Below the pieces are notes generated by a model. The model made no database searches, had not been told where the DNA came from, and was given only the letters and a program-made list of their open reading frames with translations. From Zymobacter palmae (GTDB lineage Bacteria > Pseudomonadota > Gammaproteobacteria > Pseudomonadales > Halomonadaceae), in contig NZ_AP018933.1 of NCBI RefSeq assembly GCF_003610015.1, positions 248,001 through 312,000 on the forward strand: a stretch of DNA of 64,000 nt. The letters are read 5' to 3'. This document shows positions 30,546 to 41,399 of the stretch, piece by piece. Position 1 is the stretch's first letter. Every line of letters starts with the position of its first letter. A program made the position numbers and the translations under genes.

Positions 30546-33020
30546 ATGGCAGAAATGACGGTTAAGGAATTTGCACAGAAAGTGGGCCGTGAGTCGGCAC
30601 GCTTGCTGGAGCAGATGAAGGAAGCAGGTCTCGAGCACGCGTCTGAGAATGATGTAGTGTCTGAAGAAGACAAACAGCGTTTGCTGGAGCATCTGACTCG
30701 CCAGCACGGCGGTAACGCTGGCCCAGGCCGTAATCGCATTACCCTGACGCGCAAGACGAAAAGCCGTCTGCGCACAGGTGATCGTAACAAGACGATCGAA
30801 GTGCAGGTACGCAAGAAACGTACCTATGTAAAACCGGAAACCGAAGAACAGGCTCCGGCAGAAGAAGCCGTCAAGCAAGAGCAGCCGAAGAAACAGGATG
30901 CTGTTCGCTCTGAAAGCAAAGCGAAGCCGCGTGATGAAGCGCCTCGCAATGCCAGCAAGCGTGAAGAAGCTCCCGTTGTTGACGTTGATGCCGCGGCTCC
31001 GGCCGTCGTTGATGTCGAAGGCGCTGCAGCGGCAGGCGATGGCGCTGATTCCGGTGCGGTAAGCCCGCGCGGTGAAGGCGCTCGTCGCAATCGCAAAGAC
31101 CGTAAAGAAGCGAGCTCCGAACGTCGTGAAGACAACGAAGAGCGTCGCGAACGTCGTCGTGGCGGTGCCAAGAAAACGCGTCGTTCCGAACGTCGCGGTG
31201 GCCGTCGCAGCGGTGGCAACCAGAACAGCAACAATGCACACGGCTTCCAACGTCCTACTCAGCACATCGTGCGTGAAGTAGCGCTTCCGGAATCTATCAG
31301 CGTTGCAGAACTGGCCGACAAGATGGCCGTCAAAGCGGCCGAAGTCATCAAAACCATGTTTACCATGGGTGCTGCCGTTACCATCAACCAGACCATCGAT
31401 CAGGAAACTGCTGCGATTGTCGTGGAAGAGATGGGCCACACGCCGAAACTGGTCAATGAAAACGCCATCGAGCTCGAAGTGCTCGAAGCGAACAACTACG
31501 ACGGTGAGAAGGTCAAGCGCGCGCCGGTCGTTACCGTCATGGGCCACGTTGACCACGGTAAGACCTCGCTGCTCGATTACATTCGTCGTACTAAGGTCGC
31601 CACAGGTGAAGCGGGTGGTATCACCCAGCACATCGGTGCCTACCACGTCGAAACCGACAACGGCAACATCACGTTCCTGGATACCCCTGGACACGCGGCG
31701 TTTACCGCCATGCGTGCTCGCGGTGCGAAAGCAACCGACGTGGTCATCCTCGTTGTTGCGGCCGATGACGGTGTCATGCCGCAGACGATCGAAGCGATCG
31801 AACACGCGCGTGCCGCAGAAGTGCCGATCGTTGTTGCGATCAACAAGATCGACAAGCCGGGCGCTGATCTAGACCGCGTACGCAACGAACTGTCACAGCA
31901 CGGTGTCATCTCCGAAGAATGGGGTGGCGATACCATGTTCGTGCCGGTCTCCGCGAAGATGGGACAGAACATCGACGGCCTGCTCGAAGCAGTCCTGCTG
32001 GTGTCTGAAGTCCTTGAGCTGGATGCCGTACCGTCCGCACCGGGTAAAGGTGTCGTTGTCGAATCCCGCTTGGACCGTGGTCGTGGCCCCGTGGCAACCG
32101 TACTGGTCCAGAACGGTACCCTGCGCAAGGGCGATACCGTACTGGCTGGCCTGCACTACGGTCGCGTCCGTGCGCTGATCAACGAACTGGGTCAGCAGAT
32201 CGACGCTGCCGGTCCGTCCATGCCGGTCGAGATCATCGGTCTTGACGGTACGCCGGATGCCGGTGAAGAGTTCACGGTTGTTGCTGATGAGAAGAAAGCG
32301 CGTGAAGTCGCCAATTTCCGTCAGGGCAAATACCGTGAAGTCCGCCTGGCTCGCCAGCAGAAAGCCAAGCTGGAGAACATGTTCAGCCGCATGAGTCAGG
32401 AAGAGAGTGCAACGGTCAACGTCGTACTCAAAGCGGACGTACAGGGTTCTCTGGAAGCGATCCGCAGCGCGCTTGCCGACCTGGCCAACGACGAAGTCAA
32501 AGTGGCTGTCGTTTCCTCCGGCGTGGGTGGTATCACCGGTACTGACGCGAACCTGGCTGTGGCATCCGATGCCATCGTCATCGGCTTCAACGTCCGTGCG
32601 GATGCCAGTGCGCGTGAGATCATCGAACGTGAAGGTCTCGACCTGCGCTACTACAGCGTCATCTACCAGCTGATCGATGAGGTCAAGCAGGCGATGAGCG
32701 GTATGCTGGCACCGGAATGGAAAGAAGAGATCGTTGGTGTGGCTGAAGTCCGCGATGTCTTCCGTGCGCCGAAAATTGGTGCGATCGCTGGCTGTATGGT
32801 CGTCGAAGGGACGGTTTACCGCAGCAAGCGTATCCGCGTTCTGCGTGACAACGTGGTTATCTACGAAGGCGAGCTGGAATCCCTGCGTCGCTTCAAAGAT
32901 GACGTTAACGAAGTCCGTAACGGTATGGAATGTGGTATCGGCGTTCGCAACTACAACGACGTTCAGGTCGGTGACAAGATCGAAGTCTTCGATCAGGTCA
33001 AAGTCGAACGTTCACTCTGA
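30546..33020 (+). CDS. infB: Translation initiation factor IF-2
   Basis: GTPase that brings fMet-tRNA to the 30S subunit. The 824-residue product has an IF2-N domain at the N-terminus ([20 protein letters not shown]), a long Lys/Arg/Glu/Ala-rich linker (about 80-240), a second IF2-N module ([20 protein letters not shown]), the G domain with GHVDHGKT near residue 340, DTPGHAAF and NKIDKP, and the C-terminal domains that bind fMet. AGGAGGGTCGA precedes ATG 30546. The linker gives long false frames on both strands. Confidence 0.98.
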   Translation: MAEMTVKEFAQKVGRESARLLEQMKEAGLEHASENDVVSEEDKQRLLEHLTRQHGGNAGPGRNRITLTRKTKSRLRTGDRNKTIEVQVRKKRTYVKPETEEQAPAEEAVKQEQPKKQDAVRSESKAKPRDEAPRNASKREEAPVVDVDAAAPAVVDVEGAAAAGDGADSGAVSPRGEGARRNRKDRKEASSERREDNEERRERRRGGAKKTRRSERRGGRRSGGNQNSNNAHGFQRPTQHIVREVALPESISVAELADKMAVKAAEVIKTMFTMGAAVTINQTIDQETAAIVVEEMGHTPKLVNENAIELEVLEANNYDGEKVKRAPVVTVMGHVDHGKTSLLDYIRRTKVATGEAGGITQHIGAYHVETDNGNITFLDTPGHAAFTAMRARGAKATDVVILVVAADDGVMPQTIEAIEHARAAEVPIVVAINKIDKPGADLDRVRNELSQHGVISEEWGGDTMFVPVSAKMGQNIDGLLEAVLLVSEVLELDAVPSAPGKGVVVESRLDRGRGPVATVLVQNGTLRKGDTVLAGLHYGRVRALINELGQQIDAAGPSMPVEIIGLDGTPDAGEEFTVVADEKKAREVANFRQGKYREVRLARQQKAKLENMFSRMSQEESATVNVVLKADVQGSLEAIRSALADLANDEVKVAVVSSGVGGITGTDANLAVASDAIVIGFNVRADASAREIIEREGLDLRYYSVIYQLIDEVKQAMSGMLAPEWKEEIVGVAEVRDVFRAPKIGAIAGCMVVEGTVYRSKRIRVLRDNVVIYEGELESLRRFKDDVNEVRNGMECGIGVRNYNDVQVGDKIEVFDQVKVERSL

Positions 33021-33047
33021 TCGCCTTCTCATTGAAAGGGGCTATGC

Positions 33048-33455
33048 ATGCGTGAATTTAAGCGTACCGATCGAGTGGCAGAGCAGCTCCAACAGGAGCT
33101 GGCTCTTCTGATCCAGCGCGAGGTGAAAGACCCTCGCCTGGGGATGGTCACCATCAGTTCGGCGAAAGTCAGCCGAGATCTGGGTTACGCCGATGTCTAT
33201 TTCACCCTGCTGGGCGATAACGACGCCGTGAGCATCAAGGACAACCTGGCGATTCTTCGCCAGGCCTCCGGGTTCTTGCGTAGCCGTATCGCACGCACCA
33301 TGTCGCTGCGCCATGTGCCGGAACTGCGTTTCCACTACGATGAAAGCGTCGTACGTGGGCACCAGCTGTCGGCATTGATCGATGAAGCCGTGAAAAGCGA
33401 CCAGCAGCACCAGGGTGATGCTGACGCGAGCGCAGAAGATTCAGGCGAGGCGTAA
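33048..33455 (+). CDS. rbfA: Ribosome-binding factor A
   Basis: Small KH-type protein of 135 residues that aids late 30S (16S 5' end) maturation and cold adaptation. Seen: MREFKRTDRVAEQLQQELA, IQREVKDPRLGMVTISSAKVSRDL, GFLRSRIARTMSLRHVPELRF. The C-terminal 20 residues are Gln/Asp/Ala-rich. It starts 27 bp after infB and ends 5 bp before truB, so all are one operon. Confidence 0.96.
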   Translation: MREFKRTDRVAEQLQQELALLIQREVKDPRLGMVTISSAKVSRDLGYADVYFTLLGDNDAVSIKDNLAILRQASGFLRSRIARTMSLRHVPELRFHYDESVVRGHQLSALIDEAVKSDQQHQGDADASAEDSGEA

Positions 33456-33460
33456 TCGTC

Positions 33461-34378
33461 ATGGCAAGACGTCGGAAAGGGCGTGCCTTGGATGGTGTGC
33501 TGCTGCTGGACAAGCCCAAGGGCTTGAGTGCCAACCAGGCCTTGCAGCGAGCACGCCGTCTCTTCCAAGCGGCCAAGGCAGGACATACCGGAACGCTGGA
33601 TCCCATGGCAACGGGCCTATTGCCTGTCTGCTTTGGTGAGGCAACCAAGTTCTCGGCCTACCTGCTGGACGCCGACAAGCGCTATCAAGCGCGTGTGCAG
33701 CTTGGCGTGGCGACCGATAGCGGCGACGCTGAGGGTCAGGAAATCGCTCGTGCTGACGTGCCCGTGCTGGATGAAGTAGCGCTTGAGGCGGTACTGACAC
33801 GTTTTCGCGGCGAGATCGAACAGGTGCCGCCGATGTATTCGGCCCTGAAACACCAAGGGCGCCCGTTGTACGAGTTGGCGCGCCAGGGTATTGAGATCAA
33901 GCGGACACCGCGTCAGGTCACCTTGTATGACATCACGCTGATGGAATGGGATCCTGATACGCAGTCGCTGCTACTGGATGTGACGTGCAGCAAGGGAACC
34001 TATATCCGGACGCTGGCGATTGACATCGGTGCTGCCATTGGGTGTGGTGCGCACTTGACCATGCTGCAGCGCTTGCAGACGGGCCCTTTCAATAGTGAAG
34101 GTATGCTGAGTCTGGATGCACTGGAAACTACGGAAGAAGCGGCGCGCGACGCTCATCTGCTGCCGGTCGATGTGCTAATAGAGCACCTGCCGACCGTGAA
34201 TGTGGATGCTGCATCGGCTGAGCGGCTACTGATGGGGCAGAAGGTGCATGCCGACACGGCAACGCATGACGACGACGTCATGCTAAGAGCGTATGAAGGT
34301 GATCGCCTGCTTGGGTTGGTCACTGTCGTTAAGACGGGTGTAATTGGTCCTCGGCGTCTGCTGAGAACTGTGTTATAG
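33461..34378 (+). CDS. truB: tRNA pseudouridine-55 synthase TruB
   Basis: Makes pseudouridine 55 in the T-arm of tRNAs. The 305-residue product has GVLLLDKPKGLSANQALQ, the catalytic motif GHTGTLDPMATGLLP (catalytic Asp), YQARVQLGVATDSGD, CSKGTYIRTLAIDIG and a C-terminal PUA-like region. It starts 5 bp after rbfA. The 81 bp before rpsO contain a TATAGT at its stop codon that could be a weak -10, but no matching -35 was found. Confidence 0.97.
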   Translation: MARRRKGRALDGVLLLDKPKGLSANQALQRARRLFQAAKAGHTGTLDPMATGLLPVCFGEATKFSAYLLDADKRYQARVQLGVATDSGDAEGQEIARADVPVLDEVALEAVLTRFRGEIEQVPPMYSALKHQGRPLYELARQGIEIKRTPRQVTLYDITLMEWDPDTQSLLLDVTCSKGTYIRTLAIDIGAAIGCGAHLTMLQRLQTGPFNSEGMLSLDALETTEEAARDAHLLPVDVLIEHLPTVNVDAASAERLLMGQKVHADTATHDDDVMLRAYEGDRLLGLVTVVKTGVIGPRRLLRTVL

Positions 34379-34459
34379 TCCGCGGCTGAACTGGATGACT
34401 GCAAATATGCGTGGTCATCTCTCACATGCTGTCAAAGCATATTGATACTGGAGAATATC

Positions 34460-34729
34460 ATGGCTCTGTCTACAGAACAGAAAGCTCAGATCATCAAAGA
34501 ATTCGGTGCCAGCGAAACGGATACCGGTTCTTCCGAAGTACAGGTTGCACTGCTGACTGCTAACATCACTGGTCTGCAGGATCACTTCCAGTCCCACAAA
34601 CAAGATCACCACTCTCGTCGTGGTCTGATCCGCATGGTTAACCAGCGCCGCAAACTGCTGGACTACCTCAAATCTCGCGATTTCGACCGTTACCAGTCTC
34701 TGATCCAGCGTCTGGGTCTGCGTCGCTGA
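34460..34729 (+). CDS. rpsO: Ribosomal protein S15 (uS15)
   Basis: An 89-residue 30S protein that binds the 16S central domain. It starts [19 protein letters not shown] and contains [15 protein letters not shown] and [23 protein letters not shown] at 34450-34453 supports ATG 34460; the longer frame is not needed. Codon use is that of a highly expressed gene. Autogenous control by S15 binding its leader is known in E. coli and is possible here. A strong terminator lies before pnp. Confidence 0.98.
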   Translation: MALSTEQKAQIIKEFGASETDTGSSEVQVALLTANITGLQDHFQSHKQDHHSRRGLIRMVNQRRKLLDYLKSRDFDRYQSLIQRLGLRR

Positions 34730-34754
34730 TATCGGCGGTGTTGCAAGCATCGTG

Positions 34755-34788
34755 AAAACAGGCAGCCTGAACAGGCTGCCTGTTTTTT
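34755..34788 (+). terminator. Terminator after rpsO
   Basis: A 14-bp stem (34755-34768 with 34773-34786) with a GAAC loop and a six-T run. Confidence 0.93.
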
Positions 34789-34945
34789 CATATGTGTACA
34801 TCTGGAAACAGCGTCTCGCACGCTGTGCCTTAAGGAAAGTGGCTTTCCTCGCTGTCACAATTCCGATGACAGATTGGCAGGAAGGCTCTACCATTGAGGC
34901 GTAACCAAAGATGCCTATATACAAAGTTTATCGAAGGACTTCAGA

Positions 34946-37066
34946 TTGAATCCTGTCAAGAAGACATTCCAGTACGGTGGCAAGACGGTCACCCTCGAAA
35001 CCGGTCGTGTTGCCCGTCAGGCTACCGGTAGCGTTCTGATTTCTATCGACAACACCGTCGTACTATGTACGGTCGTTGCCAAGAAAGAGACCCGTGAAGG
35101 TCAGGACTTCTTCCCGCTGTCCGTTCACTATCAGGAAAAAACCTACTCCGTAGGTAAGATTCCTGGTGGTTTCTTCAAGCGTGAAGGCCGCCCGACAGAG
35201 AAAGAGACGCTGACGTCTCGTCTGATCGACCGTCCGATTCGTCCGCTGTTCCCGAAAGGCTTCATGAACGAAGTACAGGTTATCTGTACCGTCATGTCCG
35301 CTGATCGCAATCAGGATCCGGATATTGCTGCCATGCTGGGTACGTCTGCAGCGCTGGCCGTTTCCGGCGTACCGTTCTCCGGTCCTATCGGTGCCGCACG
35401 CGTTGCCTTCACCGAAGATCGCGGCTATTTCCTCAACCCGTCCCAAGAAGAGCTGGCAGCGTCCGAGCTTGACATGGTCGTGGCGGGTACCGAGAAAGCC
35501 GTACTGATGGTGGAATCCGAAGCGGCCGAGCTGACAGAAGACGAAATGCTGGGTGCCGTACTGTTCGGTCACCAGGAAATGCAGGTTGCTATCGAGAACA
35601 TCAAGGCGTTCGCTGCTGAAGCGGGCAAGCCGAAATGGGACTGGCAGCCGGCAGCCGTCAACGATGCGCTTAAACAGGCCGTAGCACTGGGCTTCGAAAA
35701 AGCGATCGGTGACGCTTACCGCATCACTGACAAACTGCAGCGTCAGGATGCCGTTGCCGAACTGCGCAACAAGGCTGTTGAGCAGCTGGCTGGCGAAGGC
35801 AGCGAGTTCTCTGCAGAAGACGTCAGTGGCGCATTCGGTAGTCTCGAAAAACGCGTCGTTCGTCGCCGCGTCATCGCTGGCGAACCGCGTATCGACGGCC
35901 GTGACCGCACTACCGTTCGTCCGCTGAGCATCGAAGTTGGCGTTCTGCCGCGTGCGCACGGTTCTGCGCTGTTCACTCGTGGTGAAACGCAGGCAATTGT
36001 CACGACCACGCTGGGTACGCTGCGCGATGCACAGCTGATCGAAGGCCTGGGTGGCGAACGTCATGACCGCTTCATGCTGCACTACAACTTCCCTCCGTAT
36101 AGCGTAGGTGAAGCAGGCTTCATCGGTTCTCCTAAACGTCGCGAGATTGGCCACGGCCGTCTGGCACGTCGCGGTGTTTCCGCAGTACTGCCAGCAGAAG
36201 ACGCCTTCCCTTACTCCATTCGTGTCGTCTCCGAAATCACCGAATCCAACGGTTCCAGCTCTATGGCATCCGTTTGCGGTGCTTCTCTGGCACTGATGGA
36301 TGCGGGAGTCCCGTTGAAAGCACCGGTTGCCGGTATCGCGATGGGTCTGGTCAAGGATGAAGACGGTTTCGCTGTTCTGACCGACATCCTCGGTGATGAA
36401 GATCACCTCGGCGACATGGACTTCAAGGTGGCCGGTAGCGCTGAAGGTGTTACCGCACTGCAGATGGACATCAAGATCGAAGGCATCAACGAAGAGATTA
36501 TGGAAGTGGCGCTGGCTCAGGCCTATCAGGCTCGCCTGTCTATCCTCTCCCAGATGAACGAAGTGATCTCGCAGAGCCGTAACAGCGTTGCCGAGCATGC
36601 TCCGGCTATGGCATCGATCAAGATCGATACCGACAAAATCCGCGATGTCATCGGTAAAGGTGGTGCCACCATCCGCCAGATCTGCGAAGACACGGGTGCA
36701 TCCATCGACATCGATGATGACGGTACCGTCCGTATCTACGCTGATACCCGTGAGGGTCTTCAGCAGGCCATCAATACCGTTGAAGGCATCACTGCCGAAG
36801 CGGAAATTGGCAAGCTGTATCGCGGTAAGGTTGTACGCATCGCTGACTTCGGCGCATTCGTCAACTTCATGCCGGGTACCGACGGTCTGGTACACATTTC
36901 CCAGATCGTGCCGGAGCGCGTCAACGACGTGAAGGATTTCCTGAGCGAAGGCGATATGGTCGTCGTTAAGGTGCTCGATATCGATAACCGCAACCGTGTG
37001 AAACTGTCCATCAAGGAAGTAACACCGGAAGAAAAAGCGGCGTTCGAAGCTAGCGAAGCAGAATGA
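34946..37066 (+). CDS. pnp: Polyribonucleotide nucleotidyltransferase (PNPase)
   Basis: 3'-5' phosphorolytic RNase and degradosome component. The 706-residue product starts at TTG 34946, 7 bases after AAGGA; E. coli pnp is also reported to use TTG. Seen: two RNase PH domains ([70 protein letters not shown]), a KH domain ([15 protein letters not shown]) and an S1 domain ([17 protein letters not shown]). The C-terminus is short. Ending with a strong terminator, it closes the large operon. Confidence 0.98.
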   Translation: MNPVKKTFQYGGKTVTLETGRVARQATGSVLISIDNTVVLCTVVAKKETREGQDFFPLSVHYQEKTYSVGKIPGGFFKREGRPTEKETLTSRLIDRPIRPLFPKGFMNEVQVICTVMSADRNQDPDIAAMLGTSAALAVSGVPFSGPIGAARVAFTEDRGYFLNPSQEELAASELDMVVAGTEKAVLMVESEAAELTEDEMLGAVLFGHQEMQVAIENIKAFAAEAGKPKWDWQPAAVNDALKQAVALGFEKAIGDAYRITDKLQRQDAVAELRNKAVEQLAGEGSEFSAEDVSGAFGSLEKRVVRRRVIAGEPRIDGRDRTTVRPLSIEVGVLPRAHGSALFTRGETQAIVTTTLGTLRDAQLIEGLGGERHDRFMLHYNFPPYSVGEAGFIGSPKRREIGHGRLARRGVSAVLPAEDAFPYSIRVVSEITESNGSSSMASVCGASLALMDAGVPLKAPVAGIAMGLVKDEDGFAVLTDILGDEDHLGDMDFKVAGSAEGVTALQMDIKIEGINEEIMEVALAQAYQARLSILSQMNEVISQSRNSVAEHAPAMASIKIDTDKIRDVIGKGGATIRQICEDTGASIDIDDDGTVRIYADTREGLQQAINTVEGITAEAEIGKLYRGKVVRIADFGAFVNFMPGTDGLVHISQIVPERVNDVKDFLSEGDMVVVKVLDIDNRNRVKLSIKEVTPEEKAAFEASEAE

Positions 37067-37114
37067 TGTGAGGTGTGAGCGGGGTCTGTTTGGACTTCGC
37101 TCTCATCGGCATTG

Positions 37115-37150
37115 AAAAGCCCCCGTACTCAACGAGTGCGGGGGCTTTTG
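37115..37150 (+). terminator. Terminator after pnp
   Basis: A 16-bp stem (37115-37130 with 37134-37149, one G-T pair), AAC loop, A-tract before and T-tract after; it can work on both strands and lies before the converging panC gene. Confidence 0.92.
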
Positions 37151-37300
37151 TATATATGGCGCGGCCATAAGTAGTGTACATGACGCAGTGCGGGTCAAAG
37201 CGGCGCTCTGAAGGCCGATTAGTATCGAGCCTGCTCCTAGCATGGCTGGCCGTTGTGAGGCTCTGGCAGGCCCTGATATGGCTGTGGGTGCTAATTCGGA

Positions 37301-38167
37301 TCAGGCGACAGGAAGCTCTACCTTCAGGTTATCCAGCAGGCGTGTGGTGCCGAGATAGGCAGCGACTAGCAGAATGCCTTCACGGGTATCTTCCGTTGCG
37401 GGCACCAGCGTGTGGCGATCACGCAGCTCAAGGTAGTCTGCGGTGAATCCCTGGGCATCCAGCTGACGGATGCCTTCTTCAAGAGCCTGTTCGTGACTCA
37501 GTCCCTGCTCCAGCAGTTCTTTGATGCAGATAAGGGTTCGGTACAGTGCCGGTGCCGTAGCGCGCTCGACGTCTGATAAATAGCCGTTGCGGGATGACAG
37601 TGCCAGCCCGTCATGGTCGCGCACGATCGGTGCGCCCAGTACCTCAACCGGGAAGTGCAAGTCGCGCACCAAGGCCTTGATGACCTGCAGCTGCTGGTAG
37701 TCCTTCTCGCCGAAGATGGCCGTGTCCGGTTGGACCAAATTGAACAGCAGCGAAATGATAGTGACAACGCCATCGAAATGGCCGGGACGCTTCGCGCCAC
37801 ATAGCCCTTGGCTGACAGCGCCAGCAACAACGCGGCTCATGTCGCTGGCCGCGGCTGGGAAAAGATCGTCTGCCGCAGGGGAAAACAGAATATCGCATCC
37901 TGCGCCGTCTAGTTTTGTCGCATCGGCTTCCAGCGTGCGAGGGTACTGATCGAAGTCTTCTCCTTCACCGAACTGCAGTGGATTGACGAAGACGGTCGCA
38001 ATGACGATGTCGGCCTGTTCTCGTGCCTGTCGAACGAGGCTCAGGTGGCCGTCGTGCAGGTTGCCCATGGTGGGAACGAGAGCAATGCGGCGTGCAGGTT
38101 GCCCTACGGGGTGGCGGAGGGTCGTTATAGCGTGGCGGAGTGTGGAAATGTCGGAAATCAGTCGCAT
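37301..38167 (-). CDS. panC: Pantothenate synthetase
   Basis: ATP-dependent ligation of pantoate and beta-alanine. The 288-residue product has the nucleotide motif PTMGNLHDGHLSLV near residues 32-45, VFVNPLQFGEGEDF, FGEKDYQQLQVI, and SSRNGYLS. It is on the minus strand downstream of panB but separated by 418 bp, whereas in Pseudomonas the two are adjacent; it may have its own promoter. No panD was seen in the window. Confidence 0.97.
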   Translation of the reverse strand: MRLISDISTLRHAITTLRHPVGQPARRIALVPTMGNLHDGHLSLVRQAREQADIVIATVFVNPLQFGEGEDFDQYPRTLEADATKLDGAGCDILFSPAADDLFPAAASDMSRVVAGAVSQGLCGAKRPGHFDGVVTIISLLFNLVQPDTAIFGEKDYQQLQVIKALVRDLHFPVEVLGAPIVRDHDGLALSSRNGYLSDVERATAPALYRTLICIKELLEQGLSHEQALEEGIRQLDAQGFTADYLELRDRHTLVPATEDTREGILLVAAYLGTTRLLDNLKVELPVA

Positions 38168-38585
38168 GGGAAGCTCGTATCATGCTGTACGGCGAGCATA
38201 GAGCACCTTGCTCGCGGTAACCAAGTCGGTTTATGGGTCGAGCGGCATCAGACTTTTATTCGTGTATACCGTTCAGCCTGAGCGATATGGCATTCGAATG
38301 CAGGCGCATGTTCATGCGCTATGTCAGGAGGTGGGTGCCCAGCGAGGATGGCGCTCTGATGTCTGTCTCGCTGCTATCCACCCAGTGTGGCTGAAAGGCT
38401 CGACCCTTCGTAAAGCCCTCAATGTACACCTCTCGGTGCGCTCCGTGTACGTGTCGAGGTAATAAATCGCTAACGTTGCCTTATCCGTTCGATACTGTAG
38501 GCATATGAGGTGTGGTGGTATGGACAGGAGGTGCCGGCGCATGGCAGGCGGGTGTGCATCCATGTCATGCGCCAGAAAAAAGGCG
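38168..38585. other. Gene-free gap between panB and panC
   Basis: 418 bp with no convincing gene on either strand; the open frames here have no recognisable features. One inverted repeat GGCGCATG/CATGCGCC (38536-38543, 38566-38573) lies just after panB but lacks a T-tract on the expected side. It probably holds the panC promoter, which was not identified. Confidence 0.5.
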
Positions 38586-39377
38586 TTAGAAGCAGTGTTC
38601 GTCGTCTGGGAAGGTACGGCTGACGACGGCTTCATGGTAAGCCGCCAGTGCTTCCAACACGGAGTCTTCGCCCTTGAGGAAGTCCTTCACAAAGCGGGGC
38701 GTTTTTTCACCCGTCATGCCGAGCATGTCCTGAATCACGAGAATTTGGCCATCGACGTCTGGCCCTGCACCAATACCGATGACCGGTACCGTCAGTGCAT
38801 CGCGTACCTGCTGTGCAAGTGCGGCGGGCACGCATTCGAGCAGCACTATCGCAGCGCCAGCCTGCTCAAGGTCCAGTGCATCGTCAATGATGCGCTGCGC
38901 GTCGTCAGGGTCGCGGCCCTGTACGCGATAGCCACCGAAGTTGTTGACGTGCTGAGGTGTCAGGCCCAGATGCACGCAGACAGGCACGCCGCGTTGAGTA
39001 AGCTCGGCGATAGCTTCATGGCGCCATGCACCGCCTTCAATCTTGATCATGTGAGCACCGGCCTGCATCAGCGTGCAGGAGGCTTCAAGAAGGTGGGATA
39101 GGCTGGTATCGGCCATGAAAGGTAGGTCGGCCATGATCAACGGACGAGAGGTAACGCGTGCAACGCAGCGAGTGTGATAGGCGATGTCATCGACAGTAAC
39201 GGGCAGCGTGCTGGTCTGGCCCTGCATGACCATGCCGAGAGAGTCACCGATCAGCAGTACATCAATGCCTGCTTCTTCGGCGAGACGTGCCATGGAGGCA
39301 TCGTAGGCGGTCAGACAGCTGAAGGGAGTATTGCTTTCACGTCGGCCGACTAGGGTAGCGATCGTGACAGATGACAT
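38586..39377 (-). CDS. panB: 3-methyl-2-oxobutanoate hydroxymethyltransferase
   Basis: First committed step of pantothenate synthesis (ketopantoate from alpha-ketoisovalerate and methylene-THF). The 263-residue product shows CLTAYDASMARLAEEAG, LLIGDSLGMVMQGQ, MADLPFMA, IKIEGGAW, HLGLTPQ and VIGIGAGPDVDGQILV. It follows folK by 46 bp on the same strand and is likely in the pcnB-folK-panB transcript. The C-terminus ends DDEHCF. Confidence 0.97.
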   Translation of the reverse strand: MSSVTIATLVGRRESNTPFSCLTAYDASMARLAEEAGIDVLLIGDSLGMVMQGQTSTLPVTVDDIAYHTRCVARVTSRPLIMADLPFMADTSLSHLLEASCTLMQAGAHMIKIEGGAWRHEAIAELTQRGVPVCVHLGLTPQHVNNFGGYRVQGRDPDDAQRIIDDALDLEQAGAAIVLLECVPAALAQQVRDALTVPVIGIGAGPDVDGQILVIQDMLGMTGEKTPRFVKDFLKGEDSVLEALAAYHEAVVSRTFPDDEHCF

Positions 39378-39423
39378 GAGGTATCCTCGTGTGCATGAAC
39401 GTGTGAAGGGGACGCAAGGTGCC

Positions 39424-39912
39424 CTATAGACGCGTTAGCGTACCACGAAGCTCATCGGTCACAAGTGTACTAAGCGGGAGATTCATACCCGGGTGAATCA
39501 GGGTTGGGGCGATATCCAGTAAGGGAATCAGCACGAATCCACGCTGATGCATTTCATGATGGGGAAGGTTAAGGCGGGGATGATGCATCACGCGATCATC
39601 GTACAACAGTAAGTCGAGATCCAGTGTGCGTGGTCCCCAATGGCGCACGCGAACGCGTCGCTGACGTTGTTCGATACTCTGGAGCTGATCCAGCAGCGCC
39701 AGAGGCGAGAGCGCTGTACGAAGATGGACACAGGCATTGACGAAATCAGGCTGATCCTGCGGCCCAACCGGTTGACTGCCGTACAACGGCGAAGTGGCAA
39801 CCCGTTGGGTCAAAGGCAGCGCATCCAGATGCTCAAGCGCTCGCATCAGCTGCGCTCTAGGATCATCAAGGTTGCTGCCCAGGCCGATATAGGCGTCATG
39901 CCATGCCAGCAT
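39424..39912 (-). CDS. folK: 6-hydroxymethyl-7,8-dihydropterin pyrophosphokinase
   Basis: Folate pathway kinase of 162 residues making the substrate of FolP. Seen: AYIGLGSNLDDPRAQLMRAL, SPLYGSQPVGPQDQPDFVNA, and the ATP/Mg loop RHWGPRTLDLDLLLYDD followed by LPHHEMHQRGFVLIPL. Its ATG overlaps the pcnB stop by one base (TGATG), so translation is coupled. Confidence 0.97.
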   Translation of the reverse strand: MLAWHDAYIGLGSNLDDPRAQLMRALEHLDALPLTQRVATSPLYGSQPVGPQDQPDFVNACVHLRTALSPLALLDQLQSIEQRQRRVRVRHWGPRTLDLDLLLYDDRVMHHPRLNLPHHEMHQRGFVLIPLLDIAPTLIHPGMNLPLSTLVTDELRGTLTRL

Positions 39913-41282
39913 CAGCTTGTTCTCTGCTCTTTGCGCGGCGAACGGCGGCGGCGGCGCGGGCGGCTGCTTGGTGCTTTGGCGGTCGATGCGGGCAGCGCAG
40001 CGATCATCTCACGGCGGCTGTGCTCATCCAGTGCCTGATACTGTGTCCACCAGTCACCCAGACCCGGCTCAAGCTCGCCAGCGGCTTCGCGCAACAGCAG
40101 GAAGTCATAACTGGCGCGGAAGCGTGGATGCTCCAGCAGCTGGTCAGCGCGTTTGCCACGGCGACGCGGCAGGCGTTGCTGCATGTCCCAGATATCCCGC
40201 ATCGGCAGACTAAACCGTTTGGGAATGGACGTGTGCTGAAGCTGGCGCGTAATCGTCGTGTGCGCGGCCTGCTGGCCGGCCGGAATTTCCGACATGCCTT
40301 CTGCCTGCATGGCCATGGATTCCATGACGACGGCGGGCCACAGCAGTGAGGCATACAGGAACGCAGGCGTTACCGGCTTGCCTGCGGCCAGACGTGCATC
40401 GGTGTTCTTCAATGCCTGGCGGATCATTTTCTCGGCCCACGGCAGTACGCTTAGCGCGTCGAACGTGGCCGGGAAGAGCATGGCGAATAGGCCTTGCTCC
40501 CGCAGAATCAGATAGGTGGCCAGGGCCTTGCCGGACAGGAACAGTTTCAGCACTTCTTCGAAGAGGCGTGCAGGTGGAACCTGAAGCAGCATCGGCGCAA
40601 GTAGATGGATAGGCTCTTCGGTCTCTTCTTCCAGCGTGAAGCTGAGCTTGGCCGCAAAGCGTACCGCGCGCAGCATGCGTACGGGGTCTTCGCGATAGCG
40701 CACCTCGGGCTTGCCGATAAGGCGCAGGCAGCGCGCTTCCATATCTTCTATGCCGCCCGCCCAGTCGTGGATCGTGCCATCGATAGGGTTGTAGTAGAGC
40801 GCATTGACAGTGAAATCGCGGCGCAAGGCATCTTGATCGACGCTGCCCCAAACGTTATCGCGCAGCAGCATGCCGTCTTCGGACTGCTGAGAGCGATGAT
40901 CGCCCTCGTCGCCGGAGTGCTGGCCGCGGAACGTGGTGACTTCGATGATCTCGCGACCAAAGCAGACGTGAACGATACGAAAGCGGCGCCCGATGATGCG
41001 AGCGTTGCGAAACAGTGCGCGCACCTCGTCGGGGGTGGCACTGGTGGCGACGTCAAAATCCTTGGGATCAAGCCCAAGCAGTCCATCTCGTACGCATCCC
41101 CCTACGAGATAGGCTTCATGACCCGCCTCTGCCAGCCGGTGGACGACCTTGAGCGCGTTTTCACTGAGTTGGTTTCGGCGCAGGATATGGTCCTTGCTAC
41201 CAAGAATCCTGACGTGTCCTGAATGTTTGCCAATCGGGGTATTCAAACGATTACCGCTACCTGATGAAGTTGTATTGCCCAT
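39912..41282 (-). CDS. pcnB: Poly(A) polymerase I
   Basis: Adds 3' A-tails that promote RNA decay. The 456-residue product has the nucleotidyltransferase motif YLVGGCVRDGLLGLDPKDFD, IIGRRFRIVHV and FRGQHSG, the tRNA-nucleotidyltransferase-like helical domain (VRYREDPVRMLRAVRFAAKL), and a very basic C-terminal tail (RPRRRRRSPRKEQR). The start at 41282 has no strong ribosome site, so a downstream start within the first 30 residues is possible. It is adjacent to the putative CrcZ RNA, as in Pseudomonas. Confidence 0.95.
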   Translation of the reverse strand: MGNTTSSGSGNRLNTPIGKHSGHVRILGSKDHILRRNQLSENALKVVHRLAEAGHEAYLVGGCVRDGLLGLDPKDFDVATSATPDEVRALFRNARIIGRRFRIVHVCFGREIIEVTTFRGQHSGDEGDHRSQQSEDGMLLRDNVWGSVDQDALRRDFTVNALYYNPIDGTIHDWAGGIEDMEARCLRLIGKPEVRYREDPVRMLRAVRFAAKLSFTLEEETEEPIHLLAPMLLQVPPARLFEEVLKLFLSGKALATYLILREQGLFAMLFPATFDALSVLPWAEKMIRQALKNTDARLAAGKPVTPAFLYASLLWPAVVMESMAMQAEGMSEIPAGQQAAHTTITRQLQHTSIPKRFSLPMRDIWDMQQRLPRRRGKRADQLLEHPRFRASYDFLLLREAAGELEPGLGDWWTQYQALDEHSRREMIAALPASTAKAPSSRPRRRRRSPRKEQRTS

Positions 41283-41399
41283 AAGGGCTAGGATTGACTG
41301 GTAGTGTAGCGAAGGCTTTTCTCATTTCAAAGCAGGTTATTGTGGAGCTTCTGCTGATTCTACACCGTTTCCCATCGCTACGGGTCTGATTGCTATATC

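Noticed and set aside
35063..36895. 610-codon open frame antisense to pnp
   Set aside because: Same cause as the dnaK shadow: RNY-type codon bias of a highly expressed gene.
38208..38462. 84-codon frame between panC and panB
   Set aside because: No Shine-Dalgarno site, no domain, and composition unlike neighbouring genes.
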